Assembly: GCA_018806915.1 (NCBI GenBank)
Contig: JAGKQI010000033.1
Coordinates: forward strand, 930,001-994,000
From: Phytophthora colocasiae
Taxonomy: Eukaryota > Oomycota > Peronosporomycetes > Peronosporales > Peronosporaceae
Direction: 5' to 3'
Length of the DNA: 64,000 nt
Position 1 is the first letter of the stretch. Every line of letters begins with the position of its first letter. The notes beneath the pieces are model-generated. The model saw only the letters and a program-made list of their open reading frames with translations, did not search any database and was not told the DNA's origin. Positions 37,700-49,638 of this stretch are shown here, one piece after another. The translations under genes were made by a program, and so were the position numbers.

Positions 37700-40600
37700 T
37701 TAAACTCTGGGGTGATCGTCTCCAGCTTGCATTGCCTGGAAACGAGCTCGCGCTCGTGCACTCTGATTGAACTCATATAGCAAAGCGCCACAGTTCAGCT
37801 TTGACAAGGGTAGCCACTCTGTCTCGTCGTACCCCTTCCACTTGACCAGGTATTCGCGAAGTCTCTTGGAGGTCCTGGTATTTGCTCCACCGAGTGTCTA
37901 GTATCTTTTCCACTTCGTATTCATCGTTCTCGGTGTCGGGCTCCCAACTGTCTTCTGGTAACAGCGCTGCATCAAAGTCATCATCCCCATGGACATCGAG
38001 TTCCACAGTCGGTCTTCTGGGAAACAAGGCTCTCGGTTTCAGGCGACTTATATGAACCCAAGGGTTCACCCGATACCCGGTGTCCTCGACCTTCAGTTTC
38101 ACACGAAAATCATCCAACATCTCTTCAATCCGGAAAGGGCCATGCCCCATGTGCGCGAGTTTCCGACTCAACCCCGTTTGTACCTTAGGGATGTATAGCC
38201 ACACAGCATCACCGACGGACTTTAGACGTTCTGACAGCTCCTTCCACTTTCGGGTCTGTTCTTCAGAACGCTCCCGCTTGGCCTTCTTCTGAAGTTCTTC
38301 GGCACAGGCTTGAGCGTAGCTGTAATCTCGCTGCATCTTCCGACGCCACTCATAAGCAGTGCGCTCTTGTACACCAGAAGGTTTCGGACCAAGCATCGCG
38401 GACACAGTCCCATGAGCATCCCATCCGTGCACCAGAAAGAAAGGTGTTTCCAGACGGGTCGCATCAAAGGAAGTGTTTAATGCGAACATCAGACGCTCGG
38501 CGTGGTCGTCCCAGTCACTCTGATCAGCTTCGGCGATGTAGGCCTTGATGGCGCGCACGACCGTCTGAACAGACCGTTCTTGCTGGCCGTTCGCCTGAGG
38601 ACGGTACGCCAGAGTCGCTCGCTGTCTGCTTCCCAGGAGATCCCGGAAACACCTGAACACTTCACTCATGAACCGAGGGTCCTGATCATGGCGTATCAGG
38701 GAACTAGCTCCGAAGTTCCGGAAGACACGTTCCTCGTAGGCCTCAGCGACATCTTGAGCCGTAGTAATACTCATAGGCTTGCACATCACATATCCTGAGA
38801 ACATGTCTTGGAACAACAACAGGAACGTGTTGCCTCTGGCAGACTTTGGCATGTGCGTCACGAAATCCATGGACACCACTTCAAAAGGTCGACTGGGTTC
38901 GATGTTGCCGGGCGACGGTCCAGGATTCGGGGGACGCCCCTTGCCACTTGCACAGTCCATACACTCCTTGACGAACCTCTCCACATCAGCATACATACCA
39001 ATCCAGTAGAACTCGGAGCTCAGCTTCTCGAACGTACGTTTGATTCCCTGGTGAGCACCTTGGTAATCCCCATGAGCATAGTGCAGCATATCAGCATGCA
39101 AGTCTCTGGGAACCACAAGTCTGAGTTCATCGACCATGTCTCTCGGACGTTCTCTGGTAGCACGGCTGAGGCGGTACAAAACGTCTCTGGAATCCAAGAT
39201 GAAGTCATCGGCAATCCTGGCAAGTTTCCTTATTCGGGGTCGTGGTAGATCTCCCACGTCACCCTTAAGGAACTTAATGAGTTCTGCCAGATGAACATCT
39301 TGAGTCTGGTGAACTTTGACCCGCCGCCAGCGTTCTTCCTGAAACTCCAATGAGCCCATGGGTTCACGAGCCTCCGCGTCATCTGGTAGGTTTGCTTCTT
39401 CCTGATTGCGTGCACGAGTGATGGCAACAAGCACCTTGGCAGCATGAGGCAGGGGCGCAGACTCTGGCCCTGGGTCATCCATCTCCGGTGTACAATCGTG
39501 TTCACCAGAGGTCTGGTGAACATCATCCGGGGCTGCAGAAGACACCCCTGCGGGAGGCTTCATCAACTTTTCTGGGATCTTGGACACCAGTTTCAGATGA
39601 GTCAGTTCGTCAGGGTCTTGGACCTGCCAGGACTCGCCAAGAACGAGGGTCTTGGACGTCAAATAGTCCGCTGCTTGATTGAACTCACGCTTCACGTGCA
39701 CTAGCTTCAGAGACTGGAACTTGATCTTCAGAGACTCGAACTCGGCTAATTTCCGCTGCAGGTTCCGCTGATTACAATTGATCAGACCTTGGGCCTGTTG
39801 GATAGCAATACGAGAGTCTCCGACAACCACCAAGTCTCGGATACCACGTTCCAAAGCCAACTTCAATCCATTGATCAAACCACAGTATTCCGAGTCATTC
39901 ACAGTGACATCTTTCAGAGCGAACCCTTGGGCTTCCAGGATATTCCACCCCGGGAGCTCCCAGAGCACACATCCGCAGCTTCCCAGGCGAGTGGATGTCT
40001 TGGCGGCACCATCAAAACTCAGAACACAACCTCGGTAATCAGCCTCTAGCATCTCCACGCTAATGGGTGCTGGGGGTTTGACTCGCCCCTTGACGGGGAT
40101 GAGGTTTTCAGAGACCTCATCGAGGTGTTCACGGGGTGTGATGCCCGCTCCAAGAATAGCCGGGAGACCATCTTCATCTCGCTGGATCCTGCGAATCTCC
40201 AAATTCCAATGTGACAACTTCAGTCCCCACTTCACGTTCCGACCATCAGCCGAGCTGGATGACAGGAGCCATTTCAACACCGAATGTCTGGTGTACACCG
40301 TGATCACGGGACTCGTGTTTACCAGAGCCCGAAAGTTGTCCAGAACCCTGAGAATCGCGATGACCTCCTTCTCTGCAATGTGATACCGGAGTTCTGCCTC
40401 ATTCAGCACACGTCCAGTGAACCGTACGGGGTGTATCACTTCATCGTACTCCTGTCCCAAGACGGCTGAAGCAGCTCACGGGTTCGCATGAGGTATAATA
40501 ACGAAAGGTCTGGTGCGATCTGGGTGTCTGAGGAGCGGTGTCGCGACAATCTTGTGCTTCAGAATCTCAAAGGCTTCCTTAGCTCGAGCCAAATCTCGGC

Positions 40601-43421
40601 CAGCGCGAATCTGTTCGTCAGACAACTCGTAGAGCACAGCAGCGATCACCGGTAAGTCTTCAATAAACTTGTTATAGTAATTCAGACTTCCCATGAAACT
40701 CTGTACTCCCTTGAGTGTCGACGGGAACGGCAATTCTTCCACTCCCTTGACGATCTTCGGCGTGGCTCTCAGCCCTTCAGCACTGATCTCATGCGACAGA
40801 TAAGGGATCGTCAGCTTCCCGAACTCGCTCTTGGGCAAGCTCACAGAAATGTTCCAGTATCTGAGTCTGAAAAGCAAGGCGTTCAAGTCTTCACAAAGTT
40901 GATCCCAGGTGGGCGCCCCATGAGCAATGTCGTCAATGTAAGAACTTCGACCGAGTACCGGTCCCATGAAGGACGGGACTGGGATGTTCCTCTGAAAGAC
41001 AGTCATTTGGTCGGTGAGCACCGGAACCTCTGGCATGTGTTCATCAGAGTTCTGAAGTTGTTCACCGGACATCAGACCATGTACGTCAGAGTTCTGGGGT
41101 TCTAACTTCAGGAATTCCAGCACATCAGGATCAACGTCGGCTTCTTCTTCAGGTGACAGTCGCACAAACCCCCACAGGCAGTTATCCAGCATAGCCTGGA
41201 ACACCAGAGGGGCGTTCTTCAGACCGAAGGGCATTCTTACCCACTGAAACTGTCCAAATGGGCAAATGAACGCTGAGATCAGCCTTGCACGCTCCGTCAT
41301 TCGAATAGCCCAAAAACCACTCGCCATATCCAGACTCATAAACCACAGTGCTGCCTCAAACCCAATCAACAGATCGTCTATCAGGGGCAACGGATAACGC
41401 GACAACTGGATAAAACCATTCACCACTCGGTAATCAATGCACATGCGTATATACACACCATTCTTCTTGAGAACGATCACAATTGGTGATGCCCAAGGCG
41501 AAGTCGAGTACTCGATGAGTCCGGTCTCCAGGAGTTTCTTCAGAAGTTCGTACACCTTGATCATCAGGTGAGGGGCAACGGACCTCGGACGTTGGGCAAC
41601 AGGTTTAGCATCTCCCACGTCCAAGTCACAGACCACGCCCCTTGCCGGGGCAGGTGCGGCATTGCCGTCTCCCAGAAAGATTTTCCGATGATACTTCAGA
41701 ATGTCCCTGAGTTTCTTCTCCATCTCCGGCGTTGTTTTCCCGGGTACTGCGACGTCAGCCTTGCCAATGTCACATTCAGGAGTCAAATCTTCCAGTTCAG
41801 GTAACATAACCAGCTGGTCACGTAACTGAGAGAGCAGCTCTGTTCCTTCCCGAATGTAGACACCGGGTTCCAGATCCAATTCCTCATTCGTGACTCGCAT
41901 GCACCGCTCGTACTCGGCTCGGAGCTTTTCCACAGGGGTGCCTGGCATACACTGGATTGGGATGTCCCATGAACAGTCTGTCGGATCCTCATCTCCCATG
42001 AACAGTTCACCGGAAACACTCAGGGTGACTTCATCCTTGACAATGTTACTCGAAATTTCAGACGTGTTTCCGGAGTCTTTCGGAGTCTTTTGCTCTGATG
42101 CCAATTCCAGATCTCCGGTGTTCACAGCGGTATCTCGGGTCTCCTCTTTTCCGGCATCCACCCAGTCATCTGTCTGCGTAGCCACATCCAAAGCGAAACG
42201 AACTTGTTTTGCTCGTGGGACCGAAGTAGGCCTCACAAACTGTACTCGAGCATTATCCAGCCTTGGGCGTTGTAAGATCTTAGTTGGCCACGGGTATACC
42301 GGGTGATCCACACACGGAGGTTGAGGCATCAGATCCTCCAAGTCAGCTTCGGCCTTCAGGCGTCTCTTCGTCTCTGGTGACGGAGTGTTCTCCAGGATCA
42401 AAACTTCCCAGTCACGATAGGCTGCAGAGCCTGGCCGTACAAAGCGACCATGTCGTGGGAAAAATCCATACTCCACAATCCTTGCAACGTCAGAAAATTC
42501 ATTCACCCACGTATTCTTGTCAGAAATATTCACCACGCGCACCGCCACAGGCCATGACCGGGCTGCATAAATCAGCTGAGTCACCCAACGGTCTCCACGT
42601 TCCGCCCACACGACTTCTCGTTGCGGGTTCGTCGGACCAAAATCAATGCGAACAACAAATTCTTCACCAGGTCTCAGAAGTACAGCTTCACTTGGTCTGA
42701 TGGACCTGTTCCTGCCGATGTGATCACCAGGCTCCCAGCTGCATACCATTACCACGACTTCGTCTGGCATAGATACCAGTCCCTCACGAACGCTGATCCT
42801 CAGACCAGCGGCGAACATGAATCCCATTCCCAATAGCACGTTTATACCTTCGCCGATATTCGCAACCCAAACATCAACAATGTAAACCACTCTCGGTCCG
42901 AGAGTCAGCTTGATCTCAGCACTGGCACCAATGTACGTCGGAACTCCTCCCATCCCAGACACTCTTGTTTGTTTGTGTGACTTGAGCCTGAGTCCGAGCT
43001 TACGCGCAAAGTCGTAACTCAGGATGTTGATAGTCGCACCGGTGTCCAGGAGAATCTTGGTCCGATGATCATTGACAGCGCCATGCACCATAACCACATC
43101 ACGCTTTGCAGGATCAGGGTAGTGATCCTCCCACCAGCCATAACATTCTCCGTCTTTCAGACGAAACTGGATTGTGTCGTCCGGAGGCGGTTCATTGTCT
43201 CTCGGAAAGTCCGGTGAACAGTCTCTCGGAAAGTCCGATGAACTGTCTCTCAGACGCGGAATTTCTGAAGACATGGCTGATTCTTGAGCTAAAGCGGTCA
43301 TGCAATGTTGATTTTTAGGTTGGGTTGTTTTCAGCTCCGGTCCTACGTACACTAGAACACATAACTCTGGGGGTGTGCCTTGCCCGGCGCGTTTCGGATC
43401 CCCATCCGACGGGCTTGCTAG
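37700..43421 (-). pseudogene. G3 pol: protease, RT, two RNase H, integrase, chromodomain; one stop and one frameshift
   Basis: The frame is open from inside the gag end. Protease: KILLDTGATINILSYDFARKLG. RT: MCIDYRVVN, MSLDMASGFW, MPFGLKNAP and SSYIDDI. TGA at 40476-40478 follows IIPHANP, where G4 has a TGG Trp codon, so a single substitution splits RT from the rest. RNase H 1 shows PHANP in place of the Asp motif and is probably inactive; RNase H 2 has SFDGAAK, NDSEYCGL, VGDSRIA and QAADYL. Integrase: VSMDFVTHM, RHDQDPRF, NGQQERSV. In the chromodomain, after LDTRWSK, two bases seem lost near 37895, moving REYLVKWKGYDETEW to another frame that stops at 37700. Expressed by -1 frameshift from gag. 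Confidence 0.92.
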
Positions 43422-43427
43422 TTTAAC
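43382..43427 (-). promoter_or_regulatory. G3 programmed -1 frameshift signal at the gag stop
   Basis: Minus strand: G TTA AAC (43427-43421) followed at once by the gag stop TAG (43420-43418). pol is open in the -1 frame here. A two-part hairpin follows: inner TCGGAT (43409-43404) with ATCCGA, GGGG loop, and outer GCCCG with CGGGC (to 43382). GUUAAAC is a known slippery variant. The same heptamer plus TAG ends G2 gag. Confidence 0.75.
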
Positions 43428-46400
43428 TGTTTCCCAGAGTCAGCCTCGTCACCCAGGAGTCTCTCCAGTAGGTGATCCGGCAGGTCCTTCAGTGTACCTT
43501 GACGGGCTAGTTTCTTGAGGGATTCCAGGGTCTTGATGTCCTCGCATGGCCTCCCAGAGTGCACCTTTCCGCAAACCTCACACGGCGGTACTCGGCACAT
43601 CCTGCTCGGGTGACCTTTCTCCTGACATCTGTCACAGATAATGTCTCTCCAGCAGTTCTCTTCTGAATGACCCGAGCGGCGACACTTCCCGCAGAACTTG
43701 TTCCAGTAGTCAGGGTTATCGCGCCGTGTCTGCTGGAAGTCTTGACCTGACGATCCTCGGGGAGACTGGGGCGGCGGTCGCCATCCCATGTTATCCATGA
43801 CTCGGTAGACTTCGTTTGTCAGAGTCTGGGTCCAATCAGCACCACCAGGCGCCTGAGAGGCAGATTGTACACCAGACGAAGATTGTGCACCAGACGAAGA
43901 TTGTACACCAGACATTTCGCGATCGTGCTCTGACGACGAAGCTCTGGCATCCTTCTCTTGAGTTCTGGTATCCGCATCGACATCGTCAGAGGCATCCGGG
44001 TCTGCTTCTCGGGCGACGTAAGTCTTCCCCATACGCTTCGGCTTAAACTGTCCGCGTGGGAGATTGTCCGCTCGGAAATCCCGATGTCTGGTGGTCGTAG
44101 TGTCTTGATCAGCTGTTCGCCAGACATCTTCGTCCTGTTGCAGAGCATACTCCAAGTCCGAGATACTCCTGAACTTCCGGCCTTGTAACGCGATCTTCAG
44201 ACGTTCGTCCTTCAGCTTGGTGATGTACCTCAGAACGTGTTTCTCCAGGCGTCTGGAGGATTTTCTGAAGTCTACCTCAGCTTTTCCGGCGGCCGAGTTC
44301 AGGCGGTAAAAGAAGTCCAACGGAGTCTCGGAACTCTTCATTTCCATCGTGAAATATCTCTCGGAGTATGATGACCGGGCCTTGCAATAGCGCCTGCGAA
44401 ACTCCGACGATAGTTCCTTCCAGTCACGGGAAACGCTCTTCGGAAGCTGGTTGAACCAATCTCTGGCAGACACCGGGAGCTTCAGCTTGAGTTCCTGTAT
44501 ACGGGTCTTGTTCGTCCACGCTCCCTGAGATGCCATGTTCACGAAGCGTTCCCACCAGTGAACCCGTTCTCGTAATGTCGCTCGGGGATCAAATTCTCCG
44601 ATGATACTTGAGTTTATGAAGGGCCTCATAGTCAACAGGGTCGCTCCAGCTTGTCCATGGGACGCAGAAGTCAGGTTAACAACCTCCGGAGGGTCCAAGT
44701 CATCAGACGACGAGTCACTTGAGTCCGAGCTTGAGTCACTTGAGCTTCCACCCGGGTCTGGGTCATTCCTGCGTCTTCCAGGCCTTCGCGGAGCGTCCCG
44801 ACCATCTTCGGAGCGTCTTTCACTCGGTTTCCGGTGTCCATCGCGCCTGGGAGTCGCTGGGCGCCTTCCTTCAGTCTTGACCTCGGTCAGGGGAGCCGCT
44901 TGAGCCGTCTGGGTCGTCGTAGCGGCCGCGGTGGCCGCGCCATGCCTTCCGGCCTTCGCGCGCTTGGTTTCGGTCGATCTCCGTAGGGGAAGAGGCGTAT
45001 GGAAGGCCTCCGTCGTTTTAATGGGTGTAACCCTACCCCTGCTGGCGACTCCTTCTGATCCCCTAACCCCCGGTGTGCAATCCTCCGTATCCCGACTGTT
45101 CACCAAAAGTCCGGTTGCCGGTTTAGGGTCATGTTCACCGGAGATCCGACTTGAAGTTGCTACTTCAGGGTGGGCGACCCCTTGAACTTGGGACAATGTT
45201 GCACGAAGGTTCCTCAATTCTGCGACCTGGAAACGCTGCATGTTCTGGGAACTTTCTCGCTCCCTGTCGCGCTCCGACTCCACGTCGTGCACCCGCTGTC
45301 GTAAGGTCTCCATTTGCGAAATCCAGTCACGTTTCAGCTCGTCTGCCCAACGCGCACGTTCAGCTTCGGCCTCGGCTTCCCGTTGTTTCCAGCGATCTGC
45401 AAACTCGGTCTCCAGACGCTGTACGTCGGAAAACTGTTCACCAGAAACTTGTTCGTCGGACACCTGTCTCTCAGACGATTTCGAATGATATTTGAGCTTG
45501 GACTCTGACGCTTGACTCCGACGTTCTTCCAAGTCATCCGCGCGTCTCTGGGCTTCCAGTCTGGCGCTCTCAGACTCAAGTAGTCGGTCGGTAAGTGTCT
45601 GGATCTGTTGGCGCGTATCAAGTTCTCGTTGTTCACGTCGACGTTCACGCTCCATGGATTCCAGACGTTCTCTGGCCAGAAATTCCTTCTGCTCCTGTTC
45701 CATCCGACGCTGCCATTCCTGTTGCTGCCGCATAGCGTTCAATTCGATCTGCGCTGGGCCTGATCTCTGGGAACTTCGTGTGTGGCTTGACGCAACAGAA
45801 CCCAGGCGTCTGGAAGACACTTTCTGGTGATCCTCGCTCTTCAGACTCTGGTGCCTGCTCTGGCGGCTTCTCCCACGACTCGAGACGGACGATGATGGGG
45901 CTTCCGGCGTCCGGTGAACAGAATCTCTGGTAGACAACTGTCTCTCGGACTTCCCTTCTGGAAACTCCGGCTTCTCTTCCAACATCTCGAAGTCTTCAGG
46001 CTCCGACTTCACCGGCATCAGTGTTCGTGTCACGTGGATTCCCATAGACTCTCCGGCGAGCATTCCTCCGGCATCAGCACCTTGGGCGATCATCGCCAGA
46101 CCTCCGACAGACAACGGCATATGTGCAGACGCCCCTCGACTCATGGACATCAGCGACGAGTCTGTGGAACTTCCACGAGAGGTCTGGAGTCCCGACGAGT
46201 GGTCATCCGACGTACGCGAGGTCCCGATGACACTTGGTACAGGCGCATCAGTCGTCAGAGAGCTGCCTCGATCTTCAGACATTGGTACACCAGACTCCAA
46301 GCGAGTGCTATCAGAGTGATTCTCGTATACCGGCAGCGAACTTAGCGACGGCGTCGACAGTGCAGATGGTGTCGACGAGACTTGCGGGCGTGGCGGACCA

Positions 46401-47650
46401 TGTTGCAGGCGCTTGGACTGCGGCGGTTCTCCACTGCTGGACCTGTCAGAACTATGTGTGACTCTGAGTCCGGTCACCCGGAGTCTCATGATCAGCTGTC
46501 GTCCTTGTAGGTCAGCCTCCTCATCGCGTAATATACCATCAGCTTCGCCTTGACGTGCTTCGTTGCCTGCTTTTGTGTCTTCTGGGAGTCGATTAACTTG
46601 TGACCTGGCGTTCACAGTGGCCCACTCAACCAGTTCTTCAGCAAGTCGGCTCTGAAGCTCCGTCGCCACACTGCGCACTTGAGGTTCGAAGATAGCAGAC
46701 GCTTGGGTCTGAGACCACCTCGGTAGCAGGTTCTGGAACGCAAATCCTGCTTCATACAGCATCGTCTGAAGGGCAGCGACGCACTCGGGTGCCGTCAGAG
46801 TATTCATCGAGATCTCGACGTACGACAAGTCTTGGATTCGGCCAAAACTATGGCGCCTCAAGCAGAACTCCGATATCCACATGTCTTCCGGAAATACTGA
46901 AGAACACCGCCACTTGATGTAGTCGCCCGTTGCTGCCGCAGCCTTCTGAAAGACATTTGCGTCAGGCTTCGCTGTTCGCCAGGCGTATTCGACGTTCGGC
47001 GGAACAATTCTTCCAGCGTCCATGTCCCTCCAGCGGCGGAACTCACGGCGTACGTACTTCAAGGCACGTTCTCCATCCAGCGAATCAGCCCTCCCAGACT
47101 CATCAGACGGTGTCTTCAGAGAATCTTCGGACTTCATCGGCATGTCGTCAGACATCGGAGTGTCTTCGGACTTTGGAGTCTTCGAGACACGTTCATCAAC
47201 CAGTCCGGGTTCCGTTTTCACTTCCCCCACAGACTTCCCAGAAGTCGTCGACTCAGAACACAAGTCAATGACCTCCGGGGACTCGACCACGTCGGCGCCT
47301 CCCTCAGACGCCTCATCACCACCCTCACGGGCAGTGGCCACCTCGTCACCAGAAGCTTCAGCTTCGGACGGACCTTCCTCAGAACCTTGTTCGCCAGACA
47401 CATCGGGTGTCTCTTGGGCTTCAGGCTCCGCAGCAGGCTGGTCTTCGACCGCCGGTTCCGGGACGTTCACCTCCTCGGCTGCTTCCTTTTCACGCGCAGC
47501 CTTCCTCTTCTCGCGTGCCGCCTTCTGAACAGCATCCAAGTCGGGTTGTTCGTCAGGCGGAAGACCTTGAAGACGCTTCGACTGACGTGTCGCCATACTG
47601 CGACCACCGCGTCCCCGACGTCCTCCTCTCGTAGTTCCATGTGAAGCCAT
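43418..47650 (-). CDS. G3 gag, very long (about 1,410 residues)
   Basis: The frame is open from inside the LTR, but the first ATG in this frame is at 47650 (MASHGTTRGGRRGRGGRS). The N-terminal ~850 residues are an extension not seen in ordinary Gypsy Gag: an RGG-rich start, an acidic Ala/Glu region, Ser/Thr-rich stretches and a coiled coil (RRMEQEQKEFLARERLE...). The capsid domain follows (FINSSIIGEFDPRATLRERVHWWERF, ARDWFNQLP, DFFYRLNSAA). It ends with three zinc-knuckle-like motifs: CGKCRRSGHSEENC, CDRCQEKGHPSRMC and CEVCGKVHSGRPC. RGG and zinc knuckles suggest RNA binding. No stop interrupts it. It finishes in QLN followed by the frameshift site. The same word type, TCAGAC/TCGGA, that fills the LTR is common in its coding DNA. 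Confidence 0.9.
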   Translation of the reverse strand: MASHGTTRGGRRGRGGRSMATRQSKRLQGLPPDEQPDLDAVQKAAREKRKAAREKEAAEEVNVPEPAVEDQPAAEPEAQETPDVSGEQGSEEGPSEAEASGDEVATAREGGDEASEGGADVVESPEVIDLCSESTTSGKSVGEVKTEPGLVDERVSKTPKSEDTPMSDDMPMKSEDSLKTPSDESGRADSLDGERALKYVRREFRRWRDMDAGRIVPPNVEYAWRTAKPDANVFQKAAAATGDYIKWRCSSVFPEDMWISEFCLRRHSFGRIQDLSYVEISMNTLTAPECVAALQTMLYEAGFAFQNLLPRWSQTQASAIFEPQVRSVATELQSRLAEELVEWATVNARSQVNRLPEDTKAGNEARQGEADGILRDEEADLQGRQLIMRLRVTGLRVTHSSDRSSSGEPPQSKRLQHGPPRPQVSSTPSALSTPSLSSLPVYENHSDSTRLESGVPMSEDRGSSLTTDAPVPSVIGTSRTSDDHSSGLQTSRGSSTDSSLMSMSRGASAHMPLSVGGLAMIAQGADAGGMLAGESMGIHVTRTLMPVKSEPEDFEMLEEKPEFPEGKSERQLSTRDSVHRTPEAPSSSVSSRGRSRQSRHQSLKSEDHQKVSSRRLGSVASSHTRSSQRSGPAQIELNAMRQQQEWQRRMEQEQKEFLARERLESMERERRREQRELDTRQQIQTLTDRLLESESARLEAQRRADDLEERRSQASESKLKYHSKSSERQVSDEQVSGEQFSDVQRLETEFADRWKQREAEAEAERARWADELKRDWISQMETLRQRVHDVESERDRERESSQNMQRFQVAELRNLRATLSQVQGVAHPEVATSSRISGEHDPKPATGLLVNSRDTEDCTPGVRGSEGVASRGRVTPIKTTEAFHTPLPLRRSTETKRAKAGRHGAATAAATTTQTAQAAPLTEVKTEGRRPATPRRDGHRKPSERRSEDGRDAPRRPGRRRNDPDPGGSSSDSSSDSSDSSSDDLDPPEVVNLTSASHGQAGATLLTMRPFINSSIIGEFDPRATLRERVHWWERFVNMASQGAWTNKTRIQELKLKLPVSARDWFNQLPKSVSRDWKELSSEFRRRYCKARSSYSERYFTMEMKSSETPLDFFYRLNSAAGKAEVDFRKSSRRLEKHVLRYITKLKDERLKIALQGRKFRSISDLEYALQQDEDVWRTADQDTTTTRHRDFRADNLPRGQFKPKRMGKTYVAREADPDASDDVDADTRTQEKDARASSSEHDREMSGVQSSSGAQSSSGVQSASQAPGGADWTQTLTNEVYRVMDNMGWRPPPQSPRGSSGQDFQQTRRDNPDYWNKFCGKCRRSGHSEENCWRDIICDRCQEKGHPSRMCRVPPCEVCGKVHSGRPCEDIKTLESLKKLARQGTLKDLPDHLLERLLGDEADSGKQLN

Positions 47651-47721
47651 CTTGAATATAGACGCTTGACAGGAAACCCTCTCCTCAAACTCTCTTAGAT
47701 CCGGTGATATCACGATACCAA

Positions 47722-47740
47722 GATCCGGGCACGCGCACCA
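47722..47740 (-). other. G3 primer-binding site
   Basis: TGGTGCGCGTGCCCGGATC begins 2 nt inside the 5' LTR end. The identical 19 bases serve G2 (52394-52412). The tRNA is not identified; its 3' end should read ...CGGGCACGCGCACCA. Confidence 0.8.
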
Positions 47741-47742
47741 GT

Positions 47743-49638
47743 TGTCGCGAAGTCGGTGCAACTTTTACCGCGGTGCAGGGGCGTACAGTGAACCTGGAAG
47801 TGTGACTACCGGTAATTATACCAGAGTCGCACAGCAAGGTGGGCGTGTGTTACCTTGTGCTGTCCTCGTAGGTTCGTTGTCTTGGTAATGAGACCCTCGC
47901 CGGGGTCGTGAGAGTGTTGGTGAGAGTGAGGGTTCCTTGCGTAGGCCGTCGGATGTCCTTCTGGTCCTCACAGGAGCGCTTGAGAGTCGAACGTTTTCCG
48001 GTGAACACTTGTGTACACCAGAGATTTCTGAAGGCAAAAGAGAAATTAATACAATGGGAAGTCCAGTAATTAGACTTCCGAGATAACCGCAATATAGAGT
48101 TCCGATATACAAATATGTAGTTGCTCTTATTCTTTCCTGGCCCTTGAGCAGTGGGCTAGTTCTCCAGGTCAACTAGGGAAATGTTCACCAGACACCTGGT
48201 CTGTCTGGTATTCCCGTAACTTTCGCGCACCACCCTCTAATATATAGAGGGAAAATAAACCAATACACTATCAGTTATATAACAGTCTACCGAGCGTCTT
48301 GAGAGCGACCGTCTAGCTCCCAAAACCTGTCCAAACGTACAATATGAAATGGGCTACCGCTAGAGACAAGACAAACGACCCAACTAGTAAATGGAATAGG
48401 TGGGTCCTCTCAGGTCTCTACGTTACGCTGATCTCCACCTAAAGGGGCTTGATAGGTGAGAGATCACACGACTCAAAGCTTTGTCGTGGCCTTACACTTC
48501 CGAAGAACCGACGAATCGACCTTGGGGTTGTAACGCAAATTTAACTCGGGGGTACCGATCAAATTGAACTCTGGTTATCTATCTCGTATCTCTCTGTCTT
48601 CTGTCTTCCACATTCTCATATACACTTGGTCTCAGTATAACTCAGGAACTTTCACTTGGGCTCACTATGGTAGTCGATGCTGCAGATCTTGTCGAGTCGA
48701 CACTTAATGATGTCATTACAGGGATGAGCAGGTTGCGTTTCACTTGATTGCGTGAGGTCGTGTTGGGTACACTTGGTTTCAGTATGGGGTGGACTTCAGA
48801 GTGTCAAAGTCTGGTATCCTGTTCATCAGGGTCTGGAATCATGTGCGTCGGAGACATGTTCATCGGAACCATGTACTCCGGAATCATGTACATCAGAGTC
48901 ATAAATACCAAAGTCGTGACACTTGGGTCTGTTCATCGGAGTCTTGTACGTCGGAGTCTGTTCATCGGAAACTGGTAAATGTCTGGAATATTGCTTGTAT
49001 AAGCCGGACACATCAGACTTGTTTACCAGAATCATGTTCGTCAGACTCATGTACGTCGGACTTCATGTACGTCGGACTTCATGTACGTCAGACTCATGTA
49101 CGTCAGACTTCATGGTGTGATATCAGAGCTTCCATACGTGATACCAGAAATCCATGAATGTTTTTAGGGTGCGGAGCACGTATGCTACAACGCACGAAGT
49201 CCAGTTGGGATATGCGCGGGGTGCGCTACGTCCGGTGCGCGATACTTGGTATCTTGTGGGTATAACTGTATTCCTTGAACCATCATCGTCACACAGAACG
49301 GCAACGGGATGAGGTTTCTCAGAGATACATTCTTCTGAGAGACTTTCTGCCAACCTTTAGGCACTCATCGTCGGGGAAAGTCCGGCGATCAGACTGAGTG
49401 TTATTGTCTCTCGGAGTTTGTGCACTTTTCCGAGGAACACTTCTGATCTCTTGGGCCCCTTTGCAGTACAGGTGAAGGTTAATATATATAGCAGTTTTCT
49501 TCCACAGACCCATCATATTGTCACACGGGACATAACCTCGTCCCACATCTCCCTTCCTCCCACAATCCAGTATATGTCCAATCACATCACAGCGTAACGT
49601 CCATATCCACTCAAAAAATCGTAATTAGCAACGTGTCA
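47743..49638 (-). repeat. G3 right LTR (5' LTR in coding sense), 1,896 bp
   Basis: Near-identical to 32102-33997. Differences noticed: around 47889, 47983, 48034, 48121, 48880 and 49184. About 0.3 percent divergence points to a recent insertion. Confidence 0.95.

Larger units (their letters stand above)
32102..49638 (-). mobile_element. Ty3/Gypsy element G3 with antisense ORF, complete (17,537 bp), inserted in G2
   Basis: Two LTRs of 1,896 bp, TSD TAGG, PBS and polypurine tract all present. Minus-strand gag and pol, plus-strand antisense ORF. I noticed only about six substitutions between the LTRs, so it is the youngest insertion here, yet pol has a stop and a frameshift and the antisense ORF has several shifts. 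It may have been copied in trans, or some breaks may be sequence errors. Confidence 0.95.
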
